From contig NTMA01000034.1 in assembly GCA_002917075.1 (NCBI GenBank), positions 186,001 through 250,000 on the forward strand: a DNA stretch of 64,000 nt, given 5' to 3'. The notes under the pieces are model-generated. The model ran no database searches. It was given only the letters and a program-made list of their open reading frames with translations, and was not told the origin of the DNA. Origin of the DNA: Hawksworthiomyces lignivorus (Eukaryota; Ascomycota; Sordariomycetes; Ophiostomatales; Ophiostomataceae). Shown piece after piece: positions 55,674 through 64,000 of this stretch. Each line of letters starts with the position of its first letter. The stretch's first letter is position 1. Made by a program: the position numbers and the translations under genes.

Positions 55674-57738
55674 TCAGCGATTATGGCTTCTGAGATGGAC
55701 GAATAAGATGGCCTTATTACGTAGCCCAACAAAAGGATGAAGGCAGAGAGGCTGCTTGGAGAGGGTGTTTCAAATGCGGATGCAAGTTGTGATTGTCTTT
55801 GGCGGTAAAGGAGTGTGTGATTTCTTGGCCGAATCAACAAGATCTCAAGGGATGCAAATTCCCCATATCAAGCGTACGGATTAGCACCCCAGTATTGTAC
55901 TGTAGGTCCACGGGTTCGAACGGCAGATGTCTCTGAAAGAGAACAATAGTGATTGAATATTGCTTAAATTTACTCTACTTTACGACATATTCCAAGTTTT
56001 ATTTCTTGGTGTAGTCGACCTCAGAGAAATTAGCCCTTATATATGAGATTTTCTTTGTTGCCACTATGAGTTTTTCGTGGTAGCAGAGCGCCTAGAACCA
56101 AAGAGTGCCGCATGATACGAAATGAGAGACTGCCCAGGGTATTTTAAGCAATCCACCTCGTGGAAAATCCCACCGTTTGATTTGCTTCTCCAGCGGCAGC
56201 AAAGATCAGAGGAACTTTGTGCGTTACGGAGGAAAATCCTAAATAGGAACAGGAGGCAATAACAAACTCGAGAAAAGAAACCCCTAGAGTTTTGAAGGGA
56301 TTGTTTTCGAGACCAGTGCCGTTCAAGGGTAAGACTATTACAGCTTTAAGCTGTAGATGGTTCGTACATGGCACCAATCAATTCGTGAACTAGAATTTCC
56401 GGCCAGAGCTAGGTGGAGAAAACAAGAAAAGGTGGCCTACGAAAACTATTGGATAGGGTCGGTCTAGGCCGCCTTGCTGGAAAATACGGACTAGTTTGGG
56501 TAGAAGAGGGAGAGGGGGAGTCCGGGAAAAAGAAATCAATGCTAACGGCTTTCCCATAGGGCTAGCCTTGAACGAAAGACCTGGACGTTGGGTGAAGATT
56601 ATGGTAACAAGTTGTTTGGGCTGTTGCTGGGCTTTGGACCTATGTTCGCAGTTTATTGATTTTGTCTTTCAGCTCTGCAAAAAGCTACTAGATCCGGAAT
56701 AGCTTAATGCAAGGAGATAAACAGCTGTTGCTAGAAGCTCCACTGTATCCCAGCGCGGTTGGTACGGGTCCGTAATTGTGTCCGGTTCTGTTGTGTAATA
56801 TTGTTCTCAATTTGGTTATGTGTTTCTACGTCAAACAGCTGATCATTTGGTGGGAAAGCTGGCCTTTGGACACAGCTTACCCCGTACCCATCGAATCCAA
56901 AGCATGTCTGGCCTTGCTTTGTTAGCGTCCAAACCTGATTGGCGAGCGGAGAGCACCGGTGAGGCTCTTCCTCATAGCGTAAGTGCCGATCACAAGCGGT
57001 GTTTGAATCTGAATCAAACCCGTTGTTAGTTTTCTTTAGTAGAAACTGAGGAAGGCTCAAACAAAAAGGATCAGCAAAGCACCTCTCACGATGGTGCCGT
57101 CAGACCTCGCCTACAAGCAGAACTACATCGTTAAGCGAAAACTAGTGGTTGGCTGTTTCGGCATCCGTAGTGGGGTGGATGTTTACGCTGCATGGCTCGG
57201 AGCAAAATACGGGATCCGACAGCTTCAATCTCATATGAAAACAGAAGCCAAATCAGAAGAACGGTCAGATATCAGAATACGATCATTGCCTATAATGGCA
57301 ATCTTTCTGAAGGAAGGGAGGGCAAGTGCAGATGCTATGCAATGTTTGGCCTCTACTATTGCTTTGTCGGCTTCATTGGATGTGAAGATTTCGACGAGTT
57401 CGAAAGACCCAGTAGAGGACCACGGTCTTGATCTTCATGCTTATCTCGTATTCTTTGACTATTCCTAGACATGTTTATGCACAGGTTTTCCAATAAGACT
57501 GCACCATATTGCTTTATCATCCCGTTCTGTATACGGAAAAAGATCTGTGCTGGGTTTCTCGTCCGCCGAAAGTGAAAAATGACTTGGTCTGGTAGACAAC
57601 CCTCTTATCCCACTCAATCGAAGTGCATATAGATCGTTTCAAAGCGCTGTCGTACAGGTTATCAGAGAAAGCAAAGCCAGTGTTCGCTAATTCTCAAGCC
57701 AAACGATAATCAGCTCAGCTTTTACTTCGTATATGGGC
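55674..57738. promoter_or_regulatory. Divergent intergenic region between DUF2235 and Ppo genes
   Basis: About 2.1 kb that must hold the promoters of both divergent genes. Open frames of up to 125 codons (for example 57091-57468) show no domain. No RNA gene recognised; a GGTTCGAAC sequence near 55912 lacks a tRNA-like fold. Confidence 0.4.
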
Positions 57739-57748
57739 TATATAAATA
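57739..57748 (+). promoter_or_regulatory. TATA box upstream of the Ppo gene
   Basis: TATATAAATA lies about 230 bases upstream of the ATG at 57976 in the correct orientation. Confidence 0.4.
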
Positions 57749-57975
57749 TCTTCCACTGCGAATTGTCGCAGATATTCTTATATTTCACGAGTTTGTATGG
57801 TATCTCTTTTGTTATAACAGACCACAAAACTATTCCTGGTAACCATCATTTTCAAAATCACGACATTGGTATATAAATTATTTATGATACCAGTGGCTTC
57901 GTGATTCTTCCATCTCATCATTTGCTTCATAATTCGATCCTTAAGTTTCCCTTGCACCAACCAAGCTCGAACAGT

Positions 57976-60900
57976 ATGTCGTCATCAGAAGTTACAGAGA
58001 GCCCGCTGCTAGACAGCAGCAAGAAGGCTATAGCAGTGACCTCAAAGCAGAATCCATCTGCTGTTCTACCCAATCACCCACCCCTTATTAGCAGAGGCCA
58101 AGCGTCAAAAGCCAAGAGTAAGGGTCTGTTTTCGGGACTAAGAAAGTTCAGTCAGCTTGTCCATGCTTCGCGCAGACCACTACCTACCGAGACGGGCAAT
58201 GGTACTTATATTATTCGTACCAAGAAATCTGGCTTGAGCCAAGATATCAAGCATCTTCGCATGGCAGGTAAGAAGTTCAACCATGTCTTTGCTCAAAGTA
58301 GTATCTATTGATAGCTTAACTATTAGATGTCAAAACATTCGTCGACCTGATACGAAACAAAATGAAGGGAAAGCAGGTAGTTGATGACAAGACAATGATC
58401 ATGGAGCGAGTCATTCAGCTTGTTGCAGGTCTGCCTCATAACTCTCGTAATCGGGTGGTCCTCACATCCGAGTTCATCACTGAGCTCTGGGACTCCCTTG
58501 AACATCCTGCGCAACTATATGTTGGGGAAGAATTCCAGTACCGCACGGCTGATGGGTCGTTTAATGTAATAACTACTGCCCAAAACCAGCATGAAAGAAA
58601 CTAGAGACATCGATATGGACAGTTTTAAATAACCTATGAACAGAACATCCTCCTCCCTAAGCTTGGTGCCGCAGGAACTCCATACGCCCGTTCAGTTCCG
58701 CCCACCATTGCTGCTCCGAGTGCCCTCCCCGACCCGGGCGTTATTTTTGACGCGGTAATGGCTCGCTCGACGTACAAGAGCCATCCAAATAACGTTTCGA
58801 GCATTCTCTGGTACTGGGCAACAATTATCATCCACGGTACGGTGACTATATGTGAATGTTTATGGCATTGCCGTCTTGCGTCTCGATTTCTAACGTGTCT
58901 TCCTAGATCTCTTCTGGACCGATCATGCAGATCATAATAAATCGAAAACGTCCTCGTATCTTGACTTGTCTCCTCTTTACGGCAGCAATCAGGAAATGCA
59001 AAATACCATCCGCACCTTTTGCGATGGCAAGCTCAAGCCAGATAGTTTCGCCGATAAGCGTTTGATTGGCATGCCCCCTGGTGTTGGAGTAATTTTGATC
59101 ATGTTCAACCGCTTCCATAACTACATTGCTGAAAATCTTGCGGCAATCAACGAAGGCGGCCGTTTTACCAAGCCCGCAGGCAGTCCGGATGACGAGGACC
59201 CGAAGATGAAAGCTGCCTGGCGTAAATACGACAATGACGTGTTCCAGACAGCTAGACTAGTTACGTCGGGCTTGTACATCAACATTACCTTGGTGGATTA
59301 CGTGAGGAATATTGTCAATGTAAGTCGGCGATGATGGGAATCGGTATATATGTGGCTCTGCATATTTCTGCAAATGTACATTGCTGATTCTGTATGCGAA
59401 GCTGAACCGCAGCGATACTACGTTTACACTCGACCCCCGACTCGACACGGAGATTGACATTGGCTCAAAGAAACAGTCTGAGCGCGGCACGGGAAATGTT
59501 GTTTCTGCTGAATTCAATTTTTGTTACCGCTGGCATTCGTGTATTTCAGCCAAGGATGAGAAATGGGTCGAGGAGTTCTATGCTAGCGTATTTGGCAAGC
59601 CGGCGTCCGAGGCCAGCTTGGCCGATCTCATGTCCGGCTTTGTAAAATTTGAGCGGTCTATCGATGACGATCCAGGCAAGCGCGTATTTGGGGGTATGGA
59701 GCGCGGCCCCGATGGGCGTTTCGACGACGACAAGCTGGTTGCTTGTATCTCCGATGCCATTGAAGACGTCGCAGGCGCATTTGGTGCTCGCAATGTGCCA
59801 CAGTCCATGCGTATCGCGGAGGTCTTGGGTATCTTGCAAGCGAGGCGATGGAACCTCGTCGGCCTCAACGAGTTCCGACGCCACTTTGGTCTGCAGCCCT
59901 ACGAGAAGTTTGAGGATATCAATCCAGATCCGGTCGTTGCAGACCAGCTGCGCCACTTATACAAGCATCCCGACTTCGTGGAGCTCTATCCCGGCATAGT
60001 CTCCGAAGCCGCAAAAGAACCAATGGTGCCTGGGGTTGGCATTGCCCCGACATATACCATCTCCCGCGTCGTCCTATCCGATGCAGTTGTTCTCGTTCGC
60101 GGTGATCGGCACTACACTGTCGATTACGGCCCAAAGCAGCTTACTAACTGGGGTTTCCACGAAGTGGAATATGATTTCAAGTATGTCTGCTCTCCCTCTT
60201 AAACAATTTCAATTTTCAAGATGCTAAGGAGTTTTTTCAGTGTCAATCACGGTTGCGTCTTCCATAAGTTGTTTATTCGCGCATTCCCGAATCACTTCAA
60301 GCACAATTCTGTGTATGCACACTATCCCATGGTTGTTCCAGAGGAGAATAGGCGCATCCTTAAGAGTCTCAACCGAGACGGCCGGTTCGATTTCAGCAGG
60401 CCAACTGCCATCCCACAGCGCATCAATATTACTTCGTATGGTGGTGCAATGCAGATTCTGAAGAACCAGAATGCTTTTGCAGTTACGTGGGGCGAAGGAC
60501 TCCAGTTTCTCATGGGAGAAGGCGGCAAGAAGTTCATGCTCGCTGGCGATACGCCAATGCACGCACAGCAGAGACAGTGCATGGGTGCCCTGCTCTATCA
60601 CGATACCTGGCTGTCTCAGGTGAAGACATTTTATGCCGAGGTGATGGAAAGGCTGCTAACACAAAAGAGCTATCTCCTTGCTGGTAAGAGATATGTTGAC
60701 ATCATCCATGATGTTGGCAACGTTGCCCATGTGCATTTTGCCTCGCGCGTCTTCAATCTGCCGCTGAAGACCGAGGAGAATGCCAAGGGCATCTACACAG
60801 AGCAAGAGCTGTACATGGTTCTGGCGCTCATTTTCATCACCATCTTCTTTGACATTGATCCTGTCAAGTCTTTCTGGCTGCGCCAAACAACCAAGACCGT

Positions 60901-61794
60901 GTGTGATCAGCTCGGAGCTCTGATTGAGACAAACGTCCGCTTAACCCTCGGCCTTGGACGCCGTGCTTTATTTTCCGGCCCGGCTCCTAAGAATGACAGT
61001 CTTTCGGCATATGGTATTCATATGGCCAAAGGCCTATCGCGGGCCGGCCTGAGTGCGTACGACATAGCGTGGAGCCAGATCCTGCCTACCGCGGGCGCGA
61101 TGGTGCCAAATCAAGCACAAGTAGTAAGCATACTTTACCATACTTTACCCATTGTTTTATTTTGACTGTTAACCTGTCCAGTTTGCGCAAGCTGTCGACT
61201 TCTACTTGTCTCCTGCCGGCTCGAGGCATATCCCTGATATCCACCGTATTGCAAATGAGCCACCATCCAAAGAAAGCGATGACCTTCTTCTCGGATATGC
61301 TATGGAAGGGATCCGACTAGCCGGCACGTTTGGGTCTTACCGCCAGGCGACAGCCGAAGACACCATTGTCGAGGACGATGGCCGCAGAATCTCGGTACAT
61401 CCGGGTGACCGCGTGTTCGTCAGCTTCGTACGTTATTTGACTTGCACCGCAACGCCTCGAGGAAATTAATTTAACAATCTCCTTTTAGGTATCTGCTGCT
61501 CGCAGCTCAGCTCATTTCCCAAACCCGGAAGATGTTAATCCACGTCGCTCGTTAGACAACTATATTCATTACGGCGCAGGGCCTCATAGTTGTCTGGGTC
61601 GCGATGTTAGCCAAGTTGCTTTGACTGAGATGTTCCGAGGCTTGTTTAAGCGGAAGAATGTGCGAAGAGCACCTGGATTACAAGGCGAGCTGAAGAAAGT
61701 TCCCCGGCCGGGAGGCTTCTATGTTTACATGACTGAAGACTGGAGCTCGTACTTTCCCTTCCCCACAACCATGAATATCATGTGGGACGATTAA
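57976..61794 (+). CDS. ppo: Psi-factor-producing oxygenase (fatty-acid dioxygenase/P450 fusion)
   Basis: Heme dioxygenase fused to a cytochrome P450 domain; it oxidises linoleic and oleic acid to hydroperoxy and dihydroxy oxylipins that balance sexual and asexual sporulation. Eight exons: 57976-58267, 58327-58565, 58644-58836, 58907-59319, 59402-60180, 60241-61123, 61182-61427 and 61489-61794, giving 1116 residues, the family's usual length. The dioxygenase domain has the distal heme His241 (IIIHD), the catalytic Tyr421 and the proximal His424 in YRWH, and SSYLDLSPLYG. The P450-like domain has the heme cysteine Cys1050 in GAGPHSCLGR and the motif NQAQ (Asn929, Gln932), residues known to matter for diol synthase activity in PpoA. 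The dioxygenase part (MPPGVGVILIMFNRFHNY) reminds me of PpoC, so 8R versus 10R specificity is undecided. Confidence 0.95.
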
Positions 61795-62356
61795 CTACTG
61801 AATTAGTCAAATTTCTGAACTTCTGCCAAATACCAATCTTATCCCTACTTATTTGTCTGTGCTTTGCTAGCTTATGATTTGGGCAAATTGCTGTGGTTTT
61901 TAACCTGATAGGCGGTATGAAGGACCTCGAAATACCATATTTTTGTTGCCGTCCCTTTCTCTTTGGTTTTGACATTTGTTTGCTAAGAGAAAGGAAATTG
62001 GGAATATAAGATGAATTAGCTAAAATGAGTGAATGTTTGTAGTTTTGCTCTCTTTAAAGACTGCACTGCTCTCATCACTGAATCAGCTTTCCATCTACGG
62101 GCCAAATTAGTGGAAAACCTCCTAAATATGAACTCCATCCTTGGCGGCGATGGGGCAATGTGGTAGCTCCACTGCTACAACCAGGCGATGTCAATTGTAT
62201 TACATAATCATCATAGGCGTCAAAGTGGTAGGCCAATGAAATGGGCGCAGGAGACGACAGCTGATGCGTCTTTATCGTTGGTGCCTCTTTCAACGGCGTC
62301 AGCTTGCTGAAACAATTCCGCTTCGTCGGTCACTGACTGTGGACAACTCTGTAGCC
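61795..62356. other. Intergenic region between Ppo and the ankyrin gene
   Basis: About 560 bases with the Ppo 3' region and the ankyrin-gene promoter. No gene seen. Confidence 0.4.
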
Positions 62357-63195
62357 ATGTAAGTTTTCCTTCTTATGTCTATTGCTGAATTTTCAAGCAG
62401 AGCCATCGGTTTCATTTGTAAACTGACTCAACCTGCGTTGTTCTTGCTAGGATTGATCCTGCGATTCGCGTCAGACGCGCCATCCACGCAAATGACCAGT
62501 TGCTAGTAAAACGCATCCTGAACTCACACCCTCAGCTCCTCCACAACCCCGACACTTCTGACGCTGGTCTGTCGAACTCAAACCTGCACCTTGCTGCATC
62601 TCTTGGCCACCTGGGTATTTGCCAGTTGTTGGTGGAACTCGGCCACGAGCAGGACGGTCCGGCGCTAAACGAGAACCATGAGACCGCCCTGATCTTGGCG
62701 GCCCGCGCCGGCCATACTGAGACAGTAAATTATTTGTGCCAGGTAAACCCGGACTGGATCCTGCGTCGCGATGTCCGCGGCCGCGATGCCATCATGGAAG
62801 CCAGCCGCGGTGGGCATGACACAGTGGTCCAGATCCTGCTCACGTACGTTCCCGGCGGCGCCCGCGAAGCAGTGCGCCGCGACGACCTCGAAGGCAACAC
62901 AGCTCTTCACTTTGCCAGCAGCAACGGCCATATGCTTGTCTTGCGGACGCTCCTTGCTGCCGGTGCCAATGCCGACCACGAGAATGTATGGTGCTGGACG
63001 CCTGTCGCCTATAGCGCGTCCGTCCAAGCTGAGGTCTATTTGAAGACGTTAATCAACCAGAACAAAGTCCAGGCACAAACACGGAAGACTAAGCCGAATA
63101 CTGCCGAGGAACTAAAGAAGGGACTCGGTGCTATCGGTTTGCGTTTGGTTCGTGATGCGGATGACGACAGGCGCTGGGCGCCACGTTCGTCGTGA
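62357..63195 (+). CDS. Ankyrin-repeat protein with intron-split start codon
   Basis: Small soluble protein of 248 residues made of ankyrin repeats, a protein-binding scaffold without catalytic residues. Exon 1 holds only AT (62357-62358) of the start codon; the intron (GTAAGT...GCTAG) ends at 62450 and exon 2 starts with the G, followed by IDPAIRVRRAIHANDQ. Four to five repeats are seen, with typical cores NSNLHLAASLGHLGICQLL, ETALILAARAGHTETVNYL, RDAIMEASRGGHDTVVQIL and NTALHFASSNGHMLVLRTLLAAGA. A basic tail with KTKPNTAEELKKG follows. The split-ATG model rests on the clean splice signals and on the frame having no other ATG before IDPAIR; without it, translation would start inside the second repeat. 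The pattern matches a conserved fungal family sometimes annotated as ankyrin-repeat protein YAR1-like. Confidence 0.87.
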
Positions 63196-64000
63196 CACAT
63201 CGCTTTTCTCTCTCGTTTATCTTTACTTCATGAGCGTGCACCGGGACCATCTATTCAAGCGATATCTGCAGCGCTGCAATTCAGCGCTTGCATTTTAATG
63301 ACGAGTTATGATCTATGATTGGATTGCTATTTTTTGTATTCTCTTCAACCGGAAAGCATGTAAAAGGTCGTCAAATAAGCCACATCAATATGGACGGGGC
63401 ACAATATTTTACTTAAATGTATTGATTTATGTCGCATTAAGTACTTTTGACGTGTATTTTCATGCCATGAACTGACAAAATAGAGGGAGCATCTCCCTCT
63501 TGGTGCTTGCGTGTTCACAGGCATCGGATCTTTCCTCTTCATAGTCATTGTTATATGAGAATTAATGGCAGGTTTGTGTATGCTACATTCATGAACTTGC
63601 ATTTGATGGGATCTTATGACTATTTCAAAACGTTTCTGCCTCTATTGCGTCCACAGTCACGAATCGTACACCAACATCAAATAGAACACGCAAGAACTTC
63701 GTGTCTTTTTCTTCCCAATTATTTACGAAGTCTCTTCCATCCGAAATATTGAAAACCACACATGACGCGTCAGTTTTCAAGGATGCCCGATAAATAGCCT
63801 TGTGTCTTGCGACCTCTTCAGCCATGTAGACGCAACACCTTTGACTTTCTTGAGTTGGTTTGCATTTTCTCCGCGCTCATTGCTGTTATGATATTTCTTG
63901 ACTGATTACCTGAGATATAGGCTTCTATGCAGATAGGTATATGTTAATCTTTCTTTCTTTTACACATCAACGTCTAACTAATCACATTGAAGCGAACAAA
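63196..64000. other. Right-edge region without a convincing gene
   Basis: About 800 AT-rich bases downstream of the ankyrin gene. A 66-codon minus-strand frame (63625-63825) may be a fragment of a gene or chance; nothing is recognised. Confidence 0.4.

Noticed and set aside
55905..55925. Possible tRNA B box (GGTTCGAAC)
   Set aside because: The flanks do not form a T arm and no acceptor stem or A box could be found at the right distance.

Overview
This window looks like nuclear DNA of a filamentous ascomycete (Pezizomycotina, probably Sordariomycetes, possibly Hypocreales; the order is an impression, not a demonstrated fact). The reasons are short spliceosomal introns (mostly 50-100 nt, GTRNGT...CTNAC...YAG) breaking otherwise clean reading frames, GC-rich exons between AT-rich spacers, and families typical of this group: fungal zinc-cluster regulators, a Ppo oxygenase, an ApsB/Mto1 spindle-pole/septum protein, a TmpA-like membrane flavoprotein, a NACHT STAND protein and a CAP10-type glycosyltransferase. 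No rRNA, tRNA, CRISPR or intact transposon was found by eye.

Layout. 0-10 kb: the 5' part of an MFS transporter running off the left edge, a Ctf1/Far-like transcription factor with an unusual half zinc cluster, a divergent DUF1479 (YbiU-like) oxygenase and a DUF1993 protein. 12-20 kb: a metallo-beta-lactamase-fold protein and a secreted carbohydrate-active block: GH30 glycosidase with an inserted 7-residue sequon repeat, GH5 endoglucanase with C-terminal X2/Ig-like modules, and a small secreted DUF8021-like protein. 21-33 kb, all on the plus strand: an alpha/beta-hydrolase-NACHT protein, a mitochondrial transcription factor (Mtf1) homologue, a GT90 glycosyltransferase and a four-helix membrane protein; then a small 75-residue protein on the minus strand. 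36-40.5 kb: the large coiled-coil ApsB/Mto1 homologue. 41-50 kb: a Zn2Cys6 regulator, short-chain dehydrogenase, SnoaL-like protein, alpha/beta hydrolase and a ten-exon TmpA-like ferric-reductase-fold protein, which together resemble a small metabolic cluster without a backbone synthase. 50-53 kb: an AT-rich gene-poor stretch. 53-63 kb: a DUF2235 (Tle1-like) hydrolase divergent from a psi-factor-producing oxygenase (Ppo), followed by an ankyrin-repeat protein whose start codon is split by an intron.

Exon models were built by hand by matching splice signals to reading phase and to remembered family conservation; all coordinates are for coding sequence from ATG to stop. In nearly every multi-exon gene the phases add up exactly. 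The exception is the NACHT gene, where the strongest splice pair would break the frame. The genes form no single pathway; the functional groupings that can be argued are cell-wall polysaccharide breakdown (GH30, GH5, secreted protein), a possible TF-SDR-SnoaL-hydrolase-TmpA metabolic cluster, and a loose concentration of genes whose relatives control conidiation (apsB, tmpA, ppo).
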